The notes: generated by a model not told the origin, from the sequence alone. 64,000 bases of DNA from Bosea vaviloviae (GCF_001741865.1 NZ_CP017147.1:372001-436000), one strand, 5' to 3'; shown: positions 44,769 to 54,733, counted from the stretch's first letter. Translations and numbers: made by a program.

Positions 44769-44780
44769 CAGGGTTGCACG

Positions 44781-45401
44781 ATGAGCGATGCGAACTTCAC
44801 CCCGCTTCCGCCCGAGAGCTTCCGGCGCACGCCCTGGAAGAATGGCGGCGGTGTCACCATCGACATCGCCGACGCCTATCGCGAGGGTGCGGCGCCGGGC
44901 AGCTGGGAGGGCATGATCTGGCGCTTCGGCCGCACCAGCATCGTCGCGCCCGGGCCGTTCTCCGATCTGACCGGCTATGAGCGCCTGCAACTCGTCATCG
45001 CCGGGAGCGGCCTCGTCCTCGAAACGCCGGCAAGCCTCGAAATACCGGCAAGCGAGATCGACCTGCGCAAACCCTTCAAACCCGTCCGCTATGATGGCGG
45101 CACACCGATCGTCAGCCGCCTCGAGAACGGCCCGGTCGAAGTGGTGAACCTGATCGCCGACAGAGCGCTCTGCGAGATCGACCTCATCGTCGCAACGACG
45201 GGTCAGAACGCCGTGCTGAGCGCGGGAAACCACGTCATCTACGCGCCGGAGAATGCCTTCACGGGCTCCTGCGATGGAAAGCCTGTCCGGATCGAGCCAG
45301 GGCACGCACTCCTGATCGAAGCCAGGATTGCCGTATCGCTCCAGGCCGCGACAGGGCTCGCCCTCGTTGCGACCATCGCCCAACGGTCTCCCGCGGCCTG
45401 A
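44781..45401 (+). CDS. HutD/Ves family protein
   Basis: A 206-residue cupin-like protein. The signature FRRTPWKNGGGVTIDIA near the N-terminus and WEGMIWRFGRTSIVAPGPFSDLTGYERL are typical of HutD/Ves. HutD is linked to histidine use in pseudomonads and may bind formylglutamate; other family members are cold- or stress-linked. No other hut gene is nearby. The exact role is unknown. Confidence 0.85.
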   Translation: MSDANFTPLPPESFRRTPWKNGGGVTIDIADAYREGAAPGSWEGMIWRFGRTSIVAPGPFSDLTGYERLQLVIAGSGLVLETPASLEIPASEIDLRKPFKPVRYDGGTPIVSRLENGPVEVVNLIADRALCEIDLIVATTGQNAVLSAGNHVIYAPENAFTGSCDGKPVRIEPGHALLIEARIAVSLQAATGLALVATIAQRSPAA

Positions 45402-45408
45402 CGCCGCC

Positions 45409-45591
45409 TCAATGCGCGCGCTTCTTCGCGCCAGGCTTGGTCGCGGTCTGCGACGCGACGGGATCGCTCGCGGGGAATGTCCCCTTCAGCGCCTCATCCA
45501 GCTCGGCATCCCGGCCCTTGCCGCGACTGGCCTGCCGCTGCTCCTGCTGTTCCTTGCGTAGGCTTTCCTTGGCCCGATTGACGGTCGCCAT
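45409..45591 (-). CDS. Small conserved hydrophilic protein with FPASDPVA motif
   Basis: A 60-residue, lysine-rich protein, MATVNRAKESLRKEQQEQRQ at the start and GTFPASDPVASQT in the second half. The FPASDP motif recurs in short hypothetical proteins of alphaproteobacteria. AGGAG lies upstream of ATG at 45591. The function is unknown. It ends 7 bases from the convergent hutD stop. Confidence 0.7.
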   Translation of the reverse strand: MATVNRAKESLRKEQQEQRQASRGKGRDAELDEALKGTFPASDPVASQTATKPGAKKRAH

Positions 45592-45653
45592 GTGAAATCT
45601 CCTCTTCTGAGGGGTGAACGCGCAAAACCTATGCGCGTTCCACGGCAGCAGGC

Positions 45654-47003
45654 TCACCAGTGCCGTGGCCAGGCGATCCGCGCCACGAGCCCACCGCCCG
45701 GCCGCTCGGACAGCGTCAAACCACCGCGATGCGCCTCGGCAATAGCGCGCACGATGGCGAGCCCCAGACCGAAACCGCTGCTCTCGCGCAGGGTGCGGGC
45801 GAGATCGGCCCGGTAGAACGGCTCGAACACCTTCTCGCGATGCTCAGGCGCAATGCCCGGTCCATCATCCTCGACCACGATGGCGATAGTCTCGGCCTCG
45901 CCATCCTCGAGCCGCACCACGGCCTTGCCGCCGAACTTGATCGCATTGTCGACGAGGTTGGTGACGGCGCGCGTCATCTGGTCGGCATCGCACAAGGCCG
46001 AGGCGCGGATCGGCCCTTCATAGACGACGATATGGCCGAGATCAGCGAAATCATCGCAAACTGTCTGAAGCAAAGCCGGAACATCGGTCGCGACCATGCT
46101 GCCCGAGGCACGCCCCTCGCGCAGATAGGACAAGGCGCCGCTGACCATACGCTCCATCAACGCCAGATCCGCAAGGATGGCGCGGCGCTTGCCGTCATCG
46201 CCGATCTCCTCGGCGCGTAAGCGCAGCCGCGTGATTGGCGTGCGCAGATCATGGCTGACGGCTGCCAGCATCCGCGTCCGCTCATCGACGAGCCGCCGGA
46301 TGCGCGCCGCCATCGCCCCGAAGGCGGCGGCGAGCCGCTTGACCTCGACAGGGCCATGCTCGAGCGAGACCGCCTCATCGCGATCGGGATCAAAGCGGTC
46401 GGCGGCCGTCGCCAGTTGCGACAGCGGCGAGACCACCGCTCGCGTCGCCCAGAGCGACAAAAGCCCGATCAGCATGGCAAGCGAAGCCAGCGTCGTGATC
46501 AGGTAGAAAATGAAGGCCGTGCCGCGCGGCGGCGGCGTCATGGCGGGCGGCTCGACCATCAACCCGGTTCCGTCGGTAAAGCGCAAGGCCGCGGCGGGCG
46601 GCAGCTCCCGCCTGGACTGCGCACCGGTCTCAAGCAGTTGCGCCTGCCCGAGGCCGGAAAGGTCCTGTTCGAGCAGCTCCAGCAAGGCCTCGTCATGCCT
46701 GTTCGGGTTGCGCAGGGGCGTGCCCTGCCCCGGCTGCAGCCGCGACAGTCGCGGATTTGCCCTGGTGGCGGCCTCGATGATGGCGGCCTTCAATTCCGGC
46801 GTCGCCGCTGCGTTGTGCAACTGGGCCAGCGAGACCAGCTCGGTCACATAGGAGAAGCGCGGAACCCGGCGCAGCTCCGCGGGCAGAAGCGTCAGCAGCA
46901 CGGCCACCGTGACGAGATTGGCGAGGATCAGCGAACCAACGACGATGACCGCGATCTGCGCGGCAGCCCGGGCCGGCAGCAGGCGCAGCAGGAAACGCTT
47001 CAT
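45654..47003 (-). CDS. Two-component sensor histidine kinase
   Basis: A 449-residue membrane kinase. One transmembrane helix (AAAQIAVIVVGSLILANLVT) precedes a periplasmic domain of about 120 residues and a second helix (IFYLITTLASLAMLIGLLSL). Then come HAMP, the H-box VSHDLRTPITRLRLRAEEI, N-box NLVDNAIKFG, G1 VEDDGPGIAP and G2 GFGLGLAIV. ATG at 47003 overlaps the response-regulator stop by four bases. The signal sensed is not apparent from the sequence. Confidence 0.92.
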   Translation of the reverse strand: MKRFLLRLLPARAAAQIAVIVVGSLILANLVTVAVLLTLLPAELRRVPRFSYVTELVSLAQLHNAAATPELKAAIIEAATRANPRLSRLQPGQGTPLRNPNRHDEALLELLEQDLSGLGQAQLLETGAQSRRELPPAAALRFTDGTGLMVEPPAMTPPPRGTAFIFYLITTLASLAMLIGLLSLWATRAVVSPLSQLATAADRFDPDRDEAVSLEHGPVEVKRLAAAFGAMAARIRRLVDERTRMLAAVSHDLRTPITRLRLRAEEIGDDGKRRAILADLALMERMVSGALSYLREGRASGSMVATDVPALLQTVCDDFADLGHIVVYEGPIRASALCDADQMTRAVTNLVDNAIKFGGKAVVRLEDGEAETIAIVVEDDGPGIAPEHREKVFEPFYRADLARTLRESSGFGLGLAIVRAIAEAHRGGLTLSERPGGGLVARIAWPRHW

Positions 47004-47716
47004 CCCGCCTCGATCTCCGGCGAGAACATGTAGCCGCCCGACCGGATGGTCTGGATCATCTCCGGTTCGCGCGGATTGCTCTCCATCTTCTGCCTGAGGC
47101 GGCTGACGAGCACGTCGATCGAGCGCTCGAACGGCGCAGCCGCGCGGCCTTGCGTGAGGTCGAGCAGCTGGTCGCGCGAAAGCACCCGGCGCGGCCGCTC
47201 GCAGAAGGCGAGCAGCAGATCGAGCTCTGCTCCGGTCAGCGCCACGCGCTCCCCTGCGGGGTTGAACAGCCGCCGGACCGCCTTGTCGAGCTTCCAGCCG
47301 GCAAAGCTGAGGAAAACGCTCTCGCCGATCTCGGGTTGCCCCTGGGCGGAGGCCCGCCTGAGCACGGCGCGGATGCGGGCGAGCAATTCGCGCGGGTTGA
47401 AGGGCTTCACAAGATAGTCGTCGGCCCCCATTTCGAGGCCGAGGATGCGGTCGATCTCCTCGGCCTTGGCCGTGAGCATGATGATCGGCATCGCACCGTC
47501 CGACCGCAGCCGCCGGCACAGGCTCAGCCCGTCTTCGCCCGGGAGCATCAGGTCGAGCACGATCAGGTCGAAACGGCCGTCGCGTAGCGCGACATCCATC
47601 TCGCGCCCGTTCGCCACGGTCTTGACGCGGAAGTCATTGTTACGAAGGAAGCGCGAGACGAGCGTCGCGATTTCGCGGTCGTCCTCGACGATCAGGATAT
47701 GTGCGGTTCGGTTCAT
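47000..47716 (-). CDS. OmpR-family response regulator
   Basis: A 238-residue regulator. The receiver domain has acidic residues in VEDDRE, the phospho-acceptor Asp in DLIVLDLMLPGEDG and Lys in YLVKPFNPREL. The C-terminal winged helix includes LTGAELDLLLAF and RSIDVLVSRLRQKME. It is cotranscribed with the kinase. Targets are unknown. Confidence 0.93.
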   Translation of the reverse strand: MNRTAHILIVEDDREIATLVSRFLRNNDFRVKTVANGREMDVALRDGRFDLIVLDLMLPGEDGLSLCRRLRSDGAMPIIMLTAKAEEIDRILGLEMGADDYLVKPFNPRELLARIRAVLRRASAQGQPEIGESVFLSFAGWKLDKAVRRLFNPAGERVALTGAELDLLLAFCERPRRVLSRDQLLDLTQGRAAAPFERSIDVLVSRLRQKMESNPREPEMIQTIRSGGYMFSPEIEAG

Positions 47717-47862
47717 CGGGCGGCCTTAAACCCAGCACGCAGCACGGTCGCGACGGAATTGTTTCCAGTTGTTTCTATACGAGCTCCTGGAAAAGCACCG
47801 ATACCAGATACCCGAATCCCGGACGTCATTTCGCAAAATACAGCGCCGACAATCCGGCTCGA

Positions 47863-48177
47863 ATGATGACCTCGATCCAGATCATATCGAATCCTGTCTG
47901 CACCGGCAGCCTTTCCGGCAAGATCCTGCCCGTCAAGCCGCATCGATGGCTTCGGCGCGCCGCCATCCAGCTGCTGCTGTTCGCCGGCGCCTCGCTCTGG
48001 CTGATGATGCTGCCAGCCCTCATGGCCTCCGACGGCTTGTCCGCGGGCGAGAACGGTTGCGGTCGGCGTGGCTTTCGCGATCCAGTGACCGGCCGACCGG
48101 TGCAGCTCTCCGCCGCACCAGCGGGGCCGGCCGATGCCGATGGCTGCCCCCTCTCGCCACGGGGACGCGCCCGATGA
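47863..48177 (+). CDS. Small membrane-anchored protein of unknown function
   Basis: A 104-residue protein (alternative start 3 bases later) with one hydrophobic segment, IQLLLFAGASLWLMMLPALM, and a Gly/Pro-rich tail. Its stop overlaps the next gene start as ATGA, which supports it being a real, cotranslated gene. No family is recognised. Confidence 0.55.
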   Translation: MMTSIQIISNPVCTGSLSGKILPVKPHRWLRRAAIQLLLFAGASLWLMMLPALMASDGLSAGENGCGRRGFRDPVTGRPVQLSAAPAGPADADGCPLSPRGRAR

Positions 48178-48944
48178 TCCCTCGCCGCCTGTTGGACGGC
48201 GCCTTGCGTTTGCCACCCGTGCTCGAAGGTCTCGGCAAGATCGTGCTGCGCCATCCCCTCACTTTGGCGCTCATCGTCCTGCCCCTCGCCTTGCTGCTCG
48301 GCTCGCTCGCGGGCTACGGGTTCGGTCGTGCCGGCTCGGCGCCGCCCTATCGCGCCACCCGGCTTCAGGCCGTCACTGCCGATCTCGGCCGGATCGAGGG
48401 CGATTACCTGCTGGCCGCCGGCGATTCCCATATCGAGCGCTGGCCCACGCGCAAGCTCTGCGGCCTGCCGCTCGTCAATGCCGGGGTTTCCGGAGCGACC
48501 GCCGGCGCCTATGCCGATTTTCTCGCGGAACTACCGCTGCCGCATCCACCGCGCGCCGTGATCTTGACCATCGGCACCAATGACGCCAACGCCAAGCGTT
48601 TCAGCGACGCATACGAGGCGGCGATGCGTTTCGAGGCGAGCTTCGAGCCGCTGCTCGGAACCTTGCAACGCGCATCCCACATCGTGCTCGTCACCGGCGT
48701 CCCGCCCATCGACACAGCCAGGGCCGAGGGCTTCTCTGCGGAAGCGGCCGAACGTATCGGGGCGCTGGCGGAAAGCACCTGCAAGGCAACAAATGGCTGC
48801 CTGGTCGCCAACCCCTTCACACCCGGCCTGCCCATGGTCGACGGCGTCCACTACAGGGATTACGCCGCTGTCTATCGCCGGATCGGCCCTGCGCTCTGCA
48901 CCGCGCTCGAACGGGAGCACGCCGTCACAGCCCGCTCGAGATGA
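48174..48944 (+). CDS. Membrane-anchored SGNH/GDSL hydrolase-like protein
   Basis: A 256-residue protein. A transmembrane anchor (LTLALIVLPLALLLGSLAGYGF) is followed by an SGNH domain: block I AAGDSHIE, block III TIGTNDAN and block V DGVHY with the catalytic Asp/His pair. Such enzymes remove acetyl or acyl groups from envelope polysaccharides. It is coupled to the small membrane protein just upstream. The substrate is unknown. Confidence 0.82.
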   Translation: MIPRRLLDGALRLPPVLEGLGKIVLRHPLTLALIVLPLALLLGSLAGYGFGRAGSAPPYRATRLQAVTADLGRIEGDYLLAAGDSHIERWPTRKLCGLPLVNAGVSGATAGAYADFLAELPLPHPPRAVILTIGTNDANAKRFSDAYEAAMRFEASFEPLLGTLQRASHIVLVTGVPPIDTARAEGFSAEAAERIGALAESTCKATNGCLVANPFTPGLPMVDGVHYRDYAAVYRRIGPALCTALEREHAVTARSR

Positions 48945-49139
48945 ACCGAGGCAGCAGGATCATAAAGACGGTGCGGTCGGCCGCCGCGCCATGAAGCTGA
49001 CGCAGACGCGCCATGACACGCACGGCCACGCATTGGATTGCCTGGCCGCCACACCCATCTGCATGGTCCTTTCAGGATTCGCGCCTCGGCCTGCGGCACA
49101 GCCGTGGTTTCCCGCCGACGCGCCAGAACAGAGGCCGCC

Positions 49140-50147
49140 ATGGTCGCCATTTCCGTTCTCGACCTCGTTCCCGTCATCGAAGGCCAGGAGCCGGGTGACG
49201 CGCTCCGGAACTCGATCGAGCTCATCCGCCATGCCGAAACCCTGGGCTATCGGCGCTACTGGGTCGCCGAGCACCACAACATGACCGGCATCGCCAGCGC
49301 TGCGACCGCCGTGGTGATCGGCGCGCTCGCCGGAGCGACCAGCACGATCCGCGTCGGCGCCGGCGGCGTGATGCTGCCCAACCACGCCCCGCTGGTCATC
49401 GCCGAACAGTTCGGTACGCTGGAAGCGCTTTTTCCCGGCCGCATCGATCTCGGCCTCGGCCGCGCGCCGGGGACTGATCAGCGTACATTGCGGGCGCTGC
49501 GGCGCGACCCGATGGCCTCGGACCAGTTTCCGCAAGACGTGCTCGAGGTGCAGGCCTTTTTCGAGCCGGCCGGGCCGAACCAGGCGGTCCAGGCGGTGCC
49601 GGGCGCGGGCCTGCGCGTGCCGCTCTGGATCCTCGGATCGAGCCTGTTCGGCGCGCAGCTCGCAGCCGAACTCGGCCTGCCCTACGCCTTCGCCTCGCAT
49701 TTCGCTCCGGATGCACTGATCCAGGCCCTGGCGATCTATCGCGAACGCTTCAAGCCGTCGGAGCAGGCGGCAAAGCCCTACGCCATGCCCGGCATCAACG
49801 TCGTCGCCGCCGAGACCGACACTGAAGCGCGCTATCTCGCGACCTCCCTGCAGCAGCGCTTCGTCGGCATGGTCCGCGGTGCGCGCGGCAAGCTCCAGCC
49901 GCCGATCGCCGATATCGAGCAATACTGGTCGCCGGCCGAGAAGGCGCATGTCTCGCAGATGCTGCGCTACGCCTTCATCGGCTCTCCCGAGACGATCAAG
50001 CGGGAGCTTAGCGCCTTCATCGCAGCGACATCCGCCGATGAGATCATGGTCACCGCGCCGATTCACGACCAAGCGGCGCGCAAGCGGTCCTACGAGATCC
50101 TGGCGCAGATCGCCCCGGAGATCGGTCTGGCACGCTCGGCAGCCTGA
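49140..50147 (+). CDS. LLM class flavin-dependent oxidoreductase (bacterial luciferase-like)
   Basis: A 335-residue TIM-barrel FMN monooxygenase-like protein of the YhbW/MsnO8 kind. Motifs are [43 protein letters not shown] and [17 protein letters not shown] at 49140 with GAGG upstream is chosen. Its neighbours do not indicate a substrate. Confidence 0.88.
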   Translation: MVAISVLDLVPVIEGQEPGDALRNSIELIRHAETLGYRRYWVAEHHNMTGIASAATAVVIGALAGATSTIRVGAGGVMLPNHAPLVIAEQFGTLEALFPGRIDLGLGRAPGTDQRTLRALRRDPMASDQFPQDVLEVQAFFEPAGPNQAVQAVPGAGLRVPLWILGSSLFGAQLAAELGLPYAFASHFAPDALIQALAIYRERFKPSEQAAKPYAMPGINVVAAETDTEARYLATSLQQRFVGMVRGARGKLQPPIADIEQYWSPAEKAHVSQMLRYAFIGSPETIKRELSAFIAATSADEIMVTAPIHDQAARKRSYEILAQIAPEIGLARSAA

Positions 50148-50221
50148 CGCCGCGACGGAACTTCAATCCCGGGACGGCATTTGACCGTCACGTTCTCACA
50201 CGCATGCCCCCGGGGAATTTC

Positions 50222-51028
50222 ATGAAGCTCTCGATCGCGGCGACGCTGACCTATGGTTTTGGCGGCGCGACACAAATCATCGCCGCGATCGAAGCCGCGC
50301 GCTCGCCCGACCAGGCGATCCTCTCGGAAGAGCTCAGCATCGCGCCGGGAGCCGCGCTGATCCACGACGAGGACCCCGCTACCGGCGAGAGGCGCTTTCG
50401 CGCGGCGCTCTCCGGCCAGGTCGAGATCCGCTACAATGCCATCGTCGATAACGGCATGCGGGCGCCGCTCTCATCCAGCGCCCGCCAGCACGACTGGTCG
50501 GAACTGCCCCGCGACGTGTTGCCTTACCTGCTGCCCAGCCGTTTCTGCCCCTCAGACGAATTCATGCGCTTCGCCCAGCGAGAATTCCGCATGGTCCAGG
50601 GCGGTGGCGCGCGCGTTCTCAGCGTCCTCGACTGGCTCCATACCCATCTCGACTATGTCCATGGCGTCAGCCACGCACTGACCACCGCCGAGCAGACCTT
50701 CATCGACCGGGCCGGCGTCTGCCGCGACTTCACCCATCTCGGCATCGCTTTGACCCGGGCCCTGAACATCCCGGCGCGCGCGGTCAGCGCCTATGCGCTC
50801 GACCTCGACCCACCGGATTTCCACGCCGTCTACGAGGTGTTTCTCGACGGGCGCTGGTGGCTTGTCGACCCGACCCGGCTCGCTCCCGTCGAAGGGCTGG
50901 TCAGGATCGCAAGTGGGCGCGACGCCGCCGACATCGCTTTCCTGACCAGCGAGTACAACTGCCAATGCCTGAACCAGAGCATCACGGTGGTGCGCCTATA
51001 CGACGAGGCCGACCAGCAGGCCGCCTGA
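50222..51028 (+). CDS. Transglutaminase-like domain protein
   Basis: A 268-residue protein. The catalytic triad is visible: Cys in AGVCRDFTHLG, His in PDFHAVYEVF and Asp in WWLVDPTRLAP. The N-terminal part is a beta-sandwich-like domain. Proteins of this type are predicted cysteine proteases or transglutaminases. ATG at 50222 (MKLSIAATL) has GGGGAA upstream; 50204 is possible. Confidence 0.85.
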   Translation: MKLSIAATLTYGFGGATQIIAAIEAARSPDQAILSEELSIAPGAALIHDEDPATGERRFRAALSGQVEIRYNAIVDNGMRAPLSSSARQHDWSELPRDVLPYLLPSRFCPSDEFMRFAQREFRMVQGGGARVLSVLDWLHTHLDYVHGVSHALTTAEQTFIDRAGVCRDFTHLGIALTRALNIPARAVSAYALDLDPPDFHAVYEVFLDGRWWLVDPTRLAPVEGLVRIASGRDAADIAFLTSEYNCQCLNQSITVVRLYDEADQQAA

Positions 51029-51097
51029 CAGATCAGCCCGGCGGCTGAACCGCGCTCGAGCCGTTTCCGATCCCATTGGATCGTTCAACAGCTCTAG

Positions 51098-51994
51098 CTA
51101 TGCTCTTTGTTTTAACGCGTTTTCTCCACGCGAACCGGTGTCCACTTCGCTCGAAAACGCTCTCGTCCGCCGCGAGGCGCGCATCAGATTGCCGGCCAGC
51201 GCCATCAGGAAGAACGCGGCCTGTACCACCACGATGCAGGGGCCGGTGGCGGCATCGAGATGGAAGCTCAGGATGGTGCCGAATACGCTCGACAGCGTCG
51301 CAACGCCGACAGCGACCAGCAGCATCCGATCGAACTGCCGTGTCGTCAGATAGCCGATGGCGCCGGGCGCGACCAACATCGCCACCACCAGGATGATACC
51401 GACCGCCTTCAACGCCGCGACGATGGTCAGCGCCAGCAGCATCAGCAGGCCGAAATGCAGCATCCGGACATTCAGGCCGATAGCGCGGGCGTGAGCCGGA
51501 TCGAAGGCGTGCAGCAGGAAATCCCGGCGCTTGGCCAGCATGATCGCGATGGTCGGAACCGCGATGATGGCGGTCTCTGCGATATCGGCCCAGCGTACGC
51601 CGAGCATGTTGCCGAACAGGATATGCATCAGGTGCTGGTCGCTATCGACCTTGACGAAGAGCACGAGACCGAGCGCGAACATGCCGGAAAACACGATGCC
51701 CATCACCGTGTCCTCCTTCACCCGGCTGTTCTCCTTGAGATAGCCGATGCCGAGCGCGCAGCTGAGGCCGGCGGCGAAAGCTCCCAGCGCCAATGGCAGC
51801 CCCGTCATGGCGGCGAGCACGATGCCGGGCAGCACCGCATGCGAGACGGCGTCACCCATCAGCGACCAGCCCTTCAGCACCAGGAAGCAGGACAGGACGG
51901 CGCAGACCACGCCGACGAGCGCCGCCACGATGAGCCCGCGCAGCATGAATTCATGCGACAGGGGCGTGATCAGCCAGATGTCGATCAAACTCAT
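51098..51994 (-). CDS. Manganese-type ABC transporter permease (SitD-like), with a repeat-encoded C-terminus
   Basis: A 298-residue ABC-3 family permease with eight or so hydrophobic helices ([30 protein letters not shown] at the start). It is the fourth gene of the sit operon and overlaps sitC by four bases. The last residues, FSSEVDTGSRGENALKQRA, are encoded by the dispersed repeat copy at 51117-51160, so the native stop has been replaced. Confidence 0.89.
   Translation of the reverse strand: MSLIDIWLITPLSHEFMLRGLIVAALVGVVCAVLSCFLVLKGWSLMGDAVSHAVLPGIVLAAMTGLPLALGAFAAGLSCALGIGYLKENSRVKEDTVMGIVFSGMFALGLVLFVKVDSDQHLMHILFGNMLGVRWADIAETAIIAVPTIAIMLAKRRDFLLHAFDPAHARAIGLNVRMLHFGLLMLLALTIVAALKAVGIILVVAMLVAPGAIGYLTTRQFDRMLLVAVGVATLSSVFGTILSFHLDAATGPCIVVVQAAFFLMALAGNLMRASRRTRAFSSEVDTGSRGENALKQRA
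51117..51160. repeat. Dispersed repeat, copy 2, inside the 3' end of the sitD-like gene
   Basis: Arms GCGTTTTC (51117-51124) and GAAAACGC (51153-51160) enclose CACGCGAACCGGTGTCC. Spacing is identical to copy 1 at 39523-39566. The outer sequence to the left (GATCCCATTGGATC, 51070-51083) adds a second small hairpin. Confidence 0.8.
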
Positions 51995-52851
51995 GTCATG
52001 GGCTCCACGACACTGCGCGCGGCCCGGCGCGCCGCGAGCCGGCCATGCTTGGGCGCGAACAGGAAGGCAGCCAGGAACAGGATGGTCTGGAAGACGACGA
52101 TCAGGCCGCCGGTCGAGCCGTCGAGGAAATAGCTCGCATAGGCTCCGACCGCGCTCGTCGTCACCCCCATCGCGACCGCGATGATGATGAGCCGCCCGAA
52201 ACGATCGGTCAGAAGATAGGCGGTCGCGCCCGGGGTCACCACCATGGCGATGACGAGACAGGCGCCGACCGTCTGCAGCGCCGCGACCGTGCAGGCGCTG
52301 AGCAGGACGAAGAACAGGATCTTCAACCGCGTCGGCGAAAGGCCGACGGCGCGCGCCTGATTCTCGTCGAAGAAGACCAGCATCAGATCCTTCCAGCGCG
52401 CGATCAGGATGGCGAGCGAGATCGCGGCGATGATTGCGACCTGGAGAACGTCCTCATCCGAGATGCCAAGGATGTTGCCGAGCACGATCGACTGGACATT
52501 GACCGAGGTCGGATTGATCGAGACGATCAGCAGGCCCACCGCGAAGAAGGTGGTGAAGACGATGCCGATGACCGCATCCTCGCGCAATTGCGTGCGCACC
52601 CTGACCAGCGCCATGGCGAGCGCGGCCAGGAGGCCCGAGAAGAAGGCGCCGGCGGCGTAGGGAACTTTCAGCAGATAGGCGAAGGCGACGCCCGGCACGA
52701 TCGCATGCGCCAGCGCATCCCCCATCAGCGACCAGCCCTTCAGCATCAGATAACAGGACAGGAAGGCGCAGACGCCGCCCACGAGAGCCGAGACCCAGAT
52801 GGCCTTGACCATGTATTGGTAGCCGAAGGGCTCCAGAAGCAGCTCGATCAC
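51991..52851 (-). CDS. Manganese-type ABC transporter permease (SitC-like)
   Basis: A 286-residue ABC-3 family permease. The start [20 protein letters not shown] and [26 protein letters not shown] region are typical of SitC. It overlaps the ATPase gene upstream and the second permease downstream by four bases each. Confidence 0.9.
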   Translation of the reverse strand: MIELLLEPFGYQYMVKAIWVSALVGGVCAFLSCYLMLKGWSLMGDALAHAIVPGVAFAYLLKVPYAAGAFFSGLLAALAMALVRVRTQLREDAVIGIVFTTFFAVGLLIVSINPTSVNVQSIVLGNILGISDEDVLQVAIIAAISLAILIARWKDLMLVFFDENQARAVGLSPTRLKILFFVLLSACTVAALQTVGACLVIAMVVTPGATAYLLTDRFGRLIIIAVAMGVTTSAVGAYASYFLDGSTGGLIVVFQTILFLAAFLFAPKHGRLAARRAARSVVEPMT

Positions 52852-53801
52852 GACGAACTCCCCTCCTCGCCGGTCGCCCTCTCGCCATTCGCCTTGCCGC
52901 GATTGGCCTTGCCGCCATCGGCCAGCTTCTCATGGTCGCGCTCGCCATAGAGCACCAACGGCCGCTCATCGTCGCTGATGACGGTAACGCGGCGCGCATC
53001 CGCATCCTCATGCAAGGCGTGCCCTTCCAACCGGAAATGCCTGAGCGCACCACCGAAGGCGCGCTGCAGATTGGCATGCGTGAAGGTTGTGTCGGTCGGC
53101 CCGGCGGCCAGCACCGTCTTGTTGACCAGCACGACCTGATCGCAGAAATCGGGGATGGAGCCGAGATTATGCGTCGAGACCAGCATCAGCCGGCCCTCAG
53201 CGCGCAACTCCCGCATCAGGTCGACGATCTGGTCCTCGGTTTTGACGTCGACGCCGGTGAAGGGCTCGTCGAGCAGGATGATCCGCCCGCCCTGCGCCAG
53301 GGCGCGAGCCAGGAAGACGCGCTTGCGCTGGCCGCCGCTGAGCTCGCCGATCTGCCGGCGGCGAAACTCCAGCATGTTGACCCGCGCCAGGGCGTCGTCG
53401 ACGGCATCACGATCGGCTTTGCCGGCGATGCGCAGGAAACCCATATGCCCGTAGCGGCCCATCATCACGACATCGTCGACCAGTACCGGGAAGCTCCAAT
53501 CGACCTCTTCCGCCTGCGGCACATAGGCGACGAGACCGCGCTTCAGCGCCTGGCGAACCTCCATTCCGGCGATCGAGACCATACCCTTTGCCGGCTTCAG
53601 AAACCCCATCAAGGTCTTGAAGAGGGTCGATTTGCCGGAGCCGTTGATGCCGACGAGCGCGCAGATCGTGCCCGGCCCGAGCGCGAACGAGGCGTCGTGC
53701 ACCGCCGTGACGCCGTTGCCGTAGCGAACCGTGACCCCGGCGACGACGATCGAGGGGGTCGGGCCGGCGGCCATGCTCGAGCTCAGCTCAGACGTCTTCA
53801 C
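52848..53801 (-). CDS. Manganese-type ABC transporter ATP-binding protein (SitB-like)
   Basis: A 317-residue ATPase. Walker A is GINGSGKST, the signature [14 protein letters not shown] and Walker [13 protein letters not shown]. The C-terminal 60 or so residues are a hydrophilic extension ([20 protein letters not shown]) beyond the usual end. The start is taken as GTG at 53801, overlapping the binding-protein stop as GTGA; ATG at 53774 is an alternative. Confidence 0.9.
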   Translation of the reverse strand: MKTSELSSSMAAGPTPSIVVAGVTVRYGNGVTAVHDASFALGPGTICALVGINGSGKSTLFKTLMGFLKPAKGMVSIAGMEVRQALKRGLVAYVPQAEEVDWSFPVLVDDVVMMGRYGHMGFLRIAGKADRDAVDDALARVNMLEFRRRQIGELSGGQRKRVFLARALAQGGRIILLDEPFTGVDVKTEDQIVDLMRELRAEGRLMLVSTHNLGSIPDFCDQVVLVNKTVLAAGPTDTTFTHANLQRAFGGALRHFRLEGHALHEDADARRVTVISDDERPLVLYGERDHEKLADGGKANRGKANGERATGEEGSSS

Positions 53802-54733
53802 TGGCCGAACCCCTTGGCGATCGTCTCCACGGTCACCTCCAGCAATTTGGCGAAGGTCGGCACCGGCCCGTTTGCGGCAGAGAGCGAGTCGACATAGAGC
53901 ACCCCGCCATATTTCGCGCCGGTCTCGCGCGCGACCTGCTTGGCCGGCTTGTCCGAGATCGTGCTTTCGCTGAACACGGCCGGAATCTTGCTCTTGCGCA
54001 CGAGGTCGATCAGCTTGCGGACCTGCTGCGGCGTGCCTTGCTCGTCGGCGTTGATCGGCCAGAGATAGGCTTCGCGCCAGCCATAATCGCGAGTGAGATA
54101 GCTGAAGGCACCCTCGCTGGAGACGAGCCAGCGCCTGTCGGCCGGCACCTTGTCGAGCCGGGCGCGCAGCGGCACGTCCATCGCCTTGATCTCGTCGGCA
54201 TAGGCGGCGGCATTCTTGGCGTAGGTCGCAGCGTTGGCGGGATCGGCCTTGGCCAGCGCCTTCCTGATGTTCTCGATATAGATCAGCGCGTTTTTGGTCG
54301 ACATCCAGGCATGCGGATTCGGCTTGTCCTGATAAGGACCTTCCTTGATGCCCATCGGCTCGATGCCGTCGGTCAGCACCGCGCTCGGCACATTCTTGAC
54401 GTTCTCGAAGAATTTTTCGAACCAGCGCTCCAGGTTGAGCCCGTTCCACAGCACCAGATCGGCCGATTGCGCCTTCACCACGTCGAGCGGCGTCGGCTGG
54501 TAATCATGGATCTCGGCGCCGGGCTTGGTGATCGACTCGACGATCGCGACATTGCCGGCGACGTTCTGCGCCATGTCCTGAATGATGGTGAAGGTCGTGA
54601 CCACCCGCAGCGGCTTGCCCGGCGCCGGCTGCGCCAGCGCCGGAACTGCCGCAGCGCAAAGACCACCCACGACAGCGAGGGCCGACCAGAGGCCCAAGAA
54701 ATACAGACCCATGAAATGACGACGCGAATGCAT
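53798..54733 (-). CDS. Manganese-binding periplasmic protein (SitA-like)
   Basis: A 311-residue metal-binding protein of the ZnuA/SitA cluster with a signal peptide ([21 protein letters not shown]). Candidate metal ligands are His in EIHDYQPTP, His in NPHAWMS and Glu in [14 protein letters not shown]; the last is a His in zinc-binding ZnuA, and no His-rich loop is present. That favours manganese or iron. It is the first gene of the sit operon, downstream of Fur/Mur-type boxes. Confidence 0.9.
   Translation of the reverse strand: MHSRRHFMGLYFLGLWSALAVVGGLCAAAVPALAQPAPGKPLRVVTTFTIIQDMAQNVAGNVAIVESITKPGAEIHDYQPTPLDVVKAQSADLVLWNGLNLERWFEKFFENVKNVPSAVLTDGIEPMGIKEGPYQDKPNPHAWMSTKNALIYIENIRKALAKADPANAATYAKNAAAYADEIKAMDVPLRARLDKVPADRRWLVSSEGAFSYLTRDYGWREAYLWPINADEQGTPQQVRKLIDLVRKSKIPAVFSESTISDKPAKQVARETGAKYGGVLYVDSLSAANGPVPTFAKLLEVTVETIAKGFGQ

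Larger units (their letters stand above)
44346..44780. other. Intergenic region at the right edge of the catabolic island
   Basis: About 435 bases with no recognised gene. It contains a 39-codon open frame with a strong ribosome binding site (44626-44745) and a partial, inverted copy of the dispersed repeat (44741-44768). The remainder shows nothing I can name. Confidence 0.45.

Noticed and set aside
53798..54449. Upstream extension of the SitB-like frame into the sitA gene
   Set aside because: The frame is open by chance through sitA; coupling at GTGA (53801) gives the normal ATPase N-terminus.
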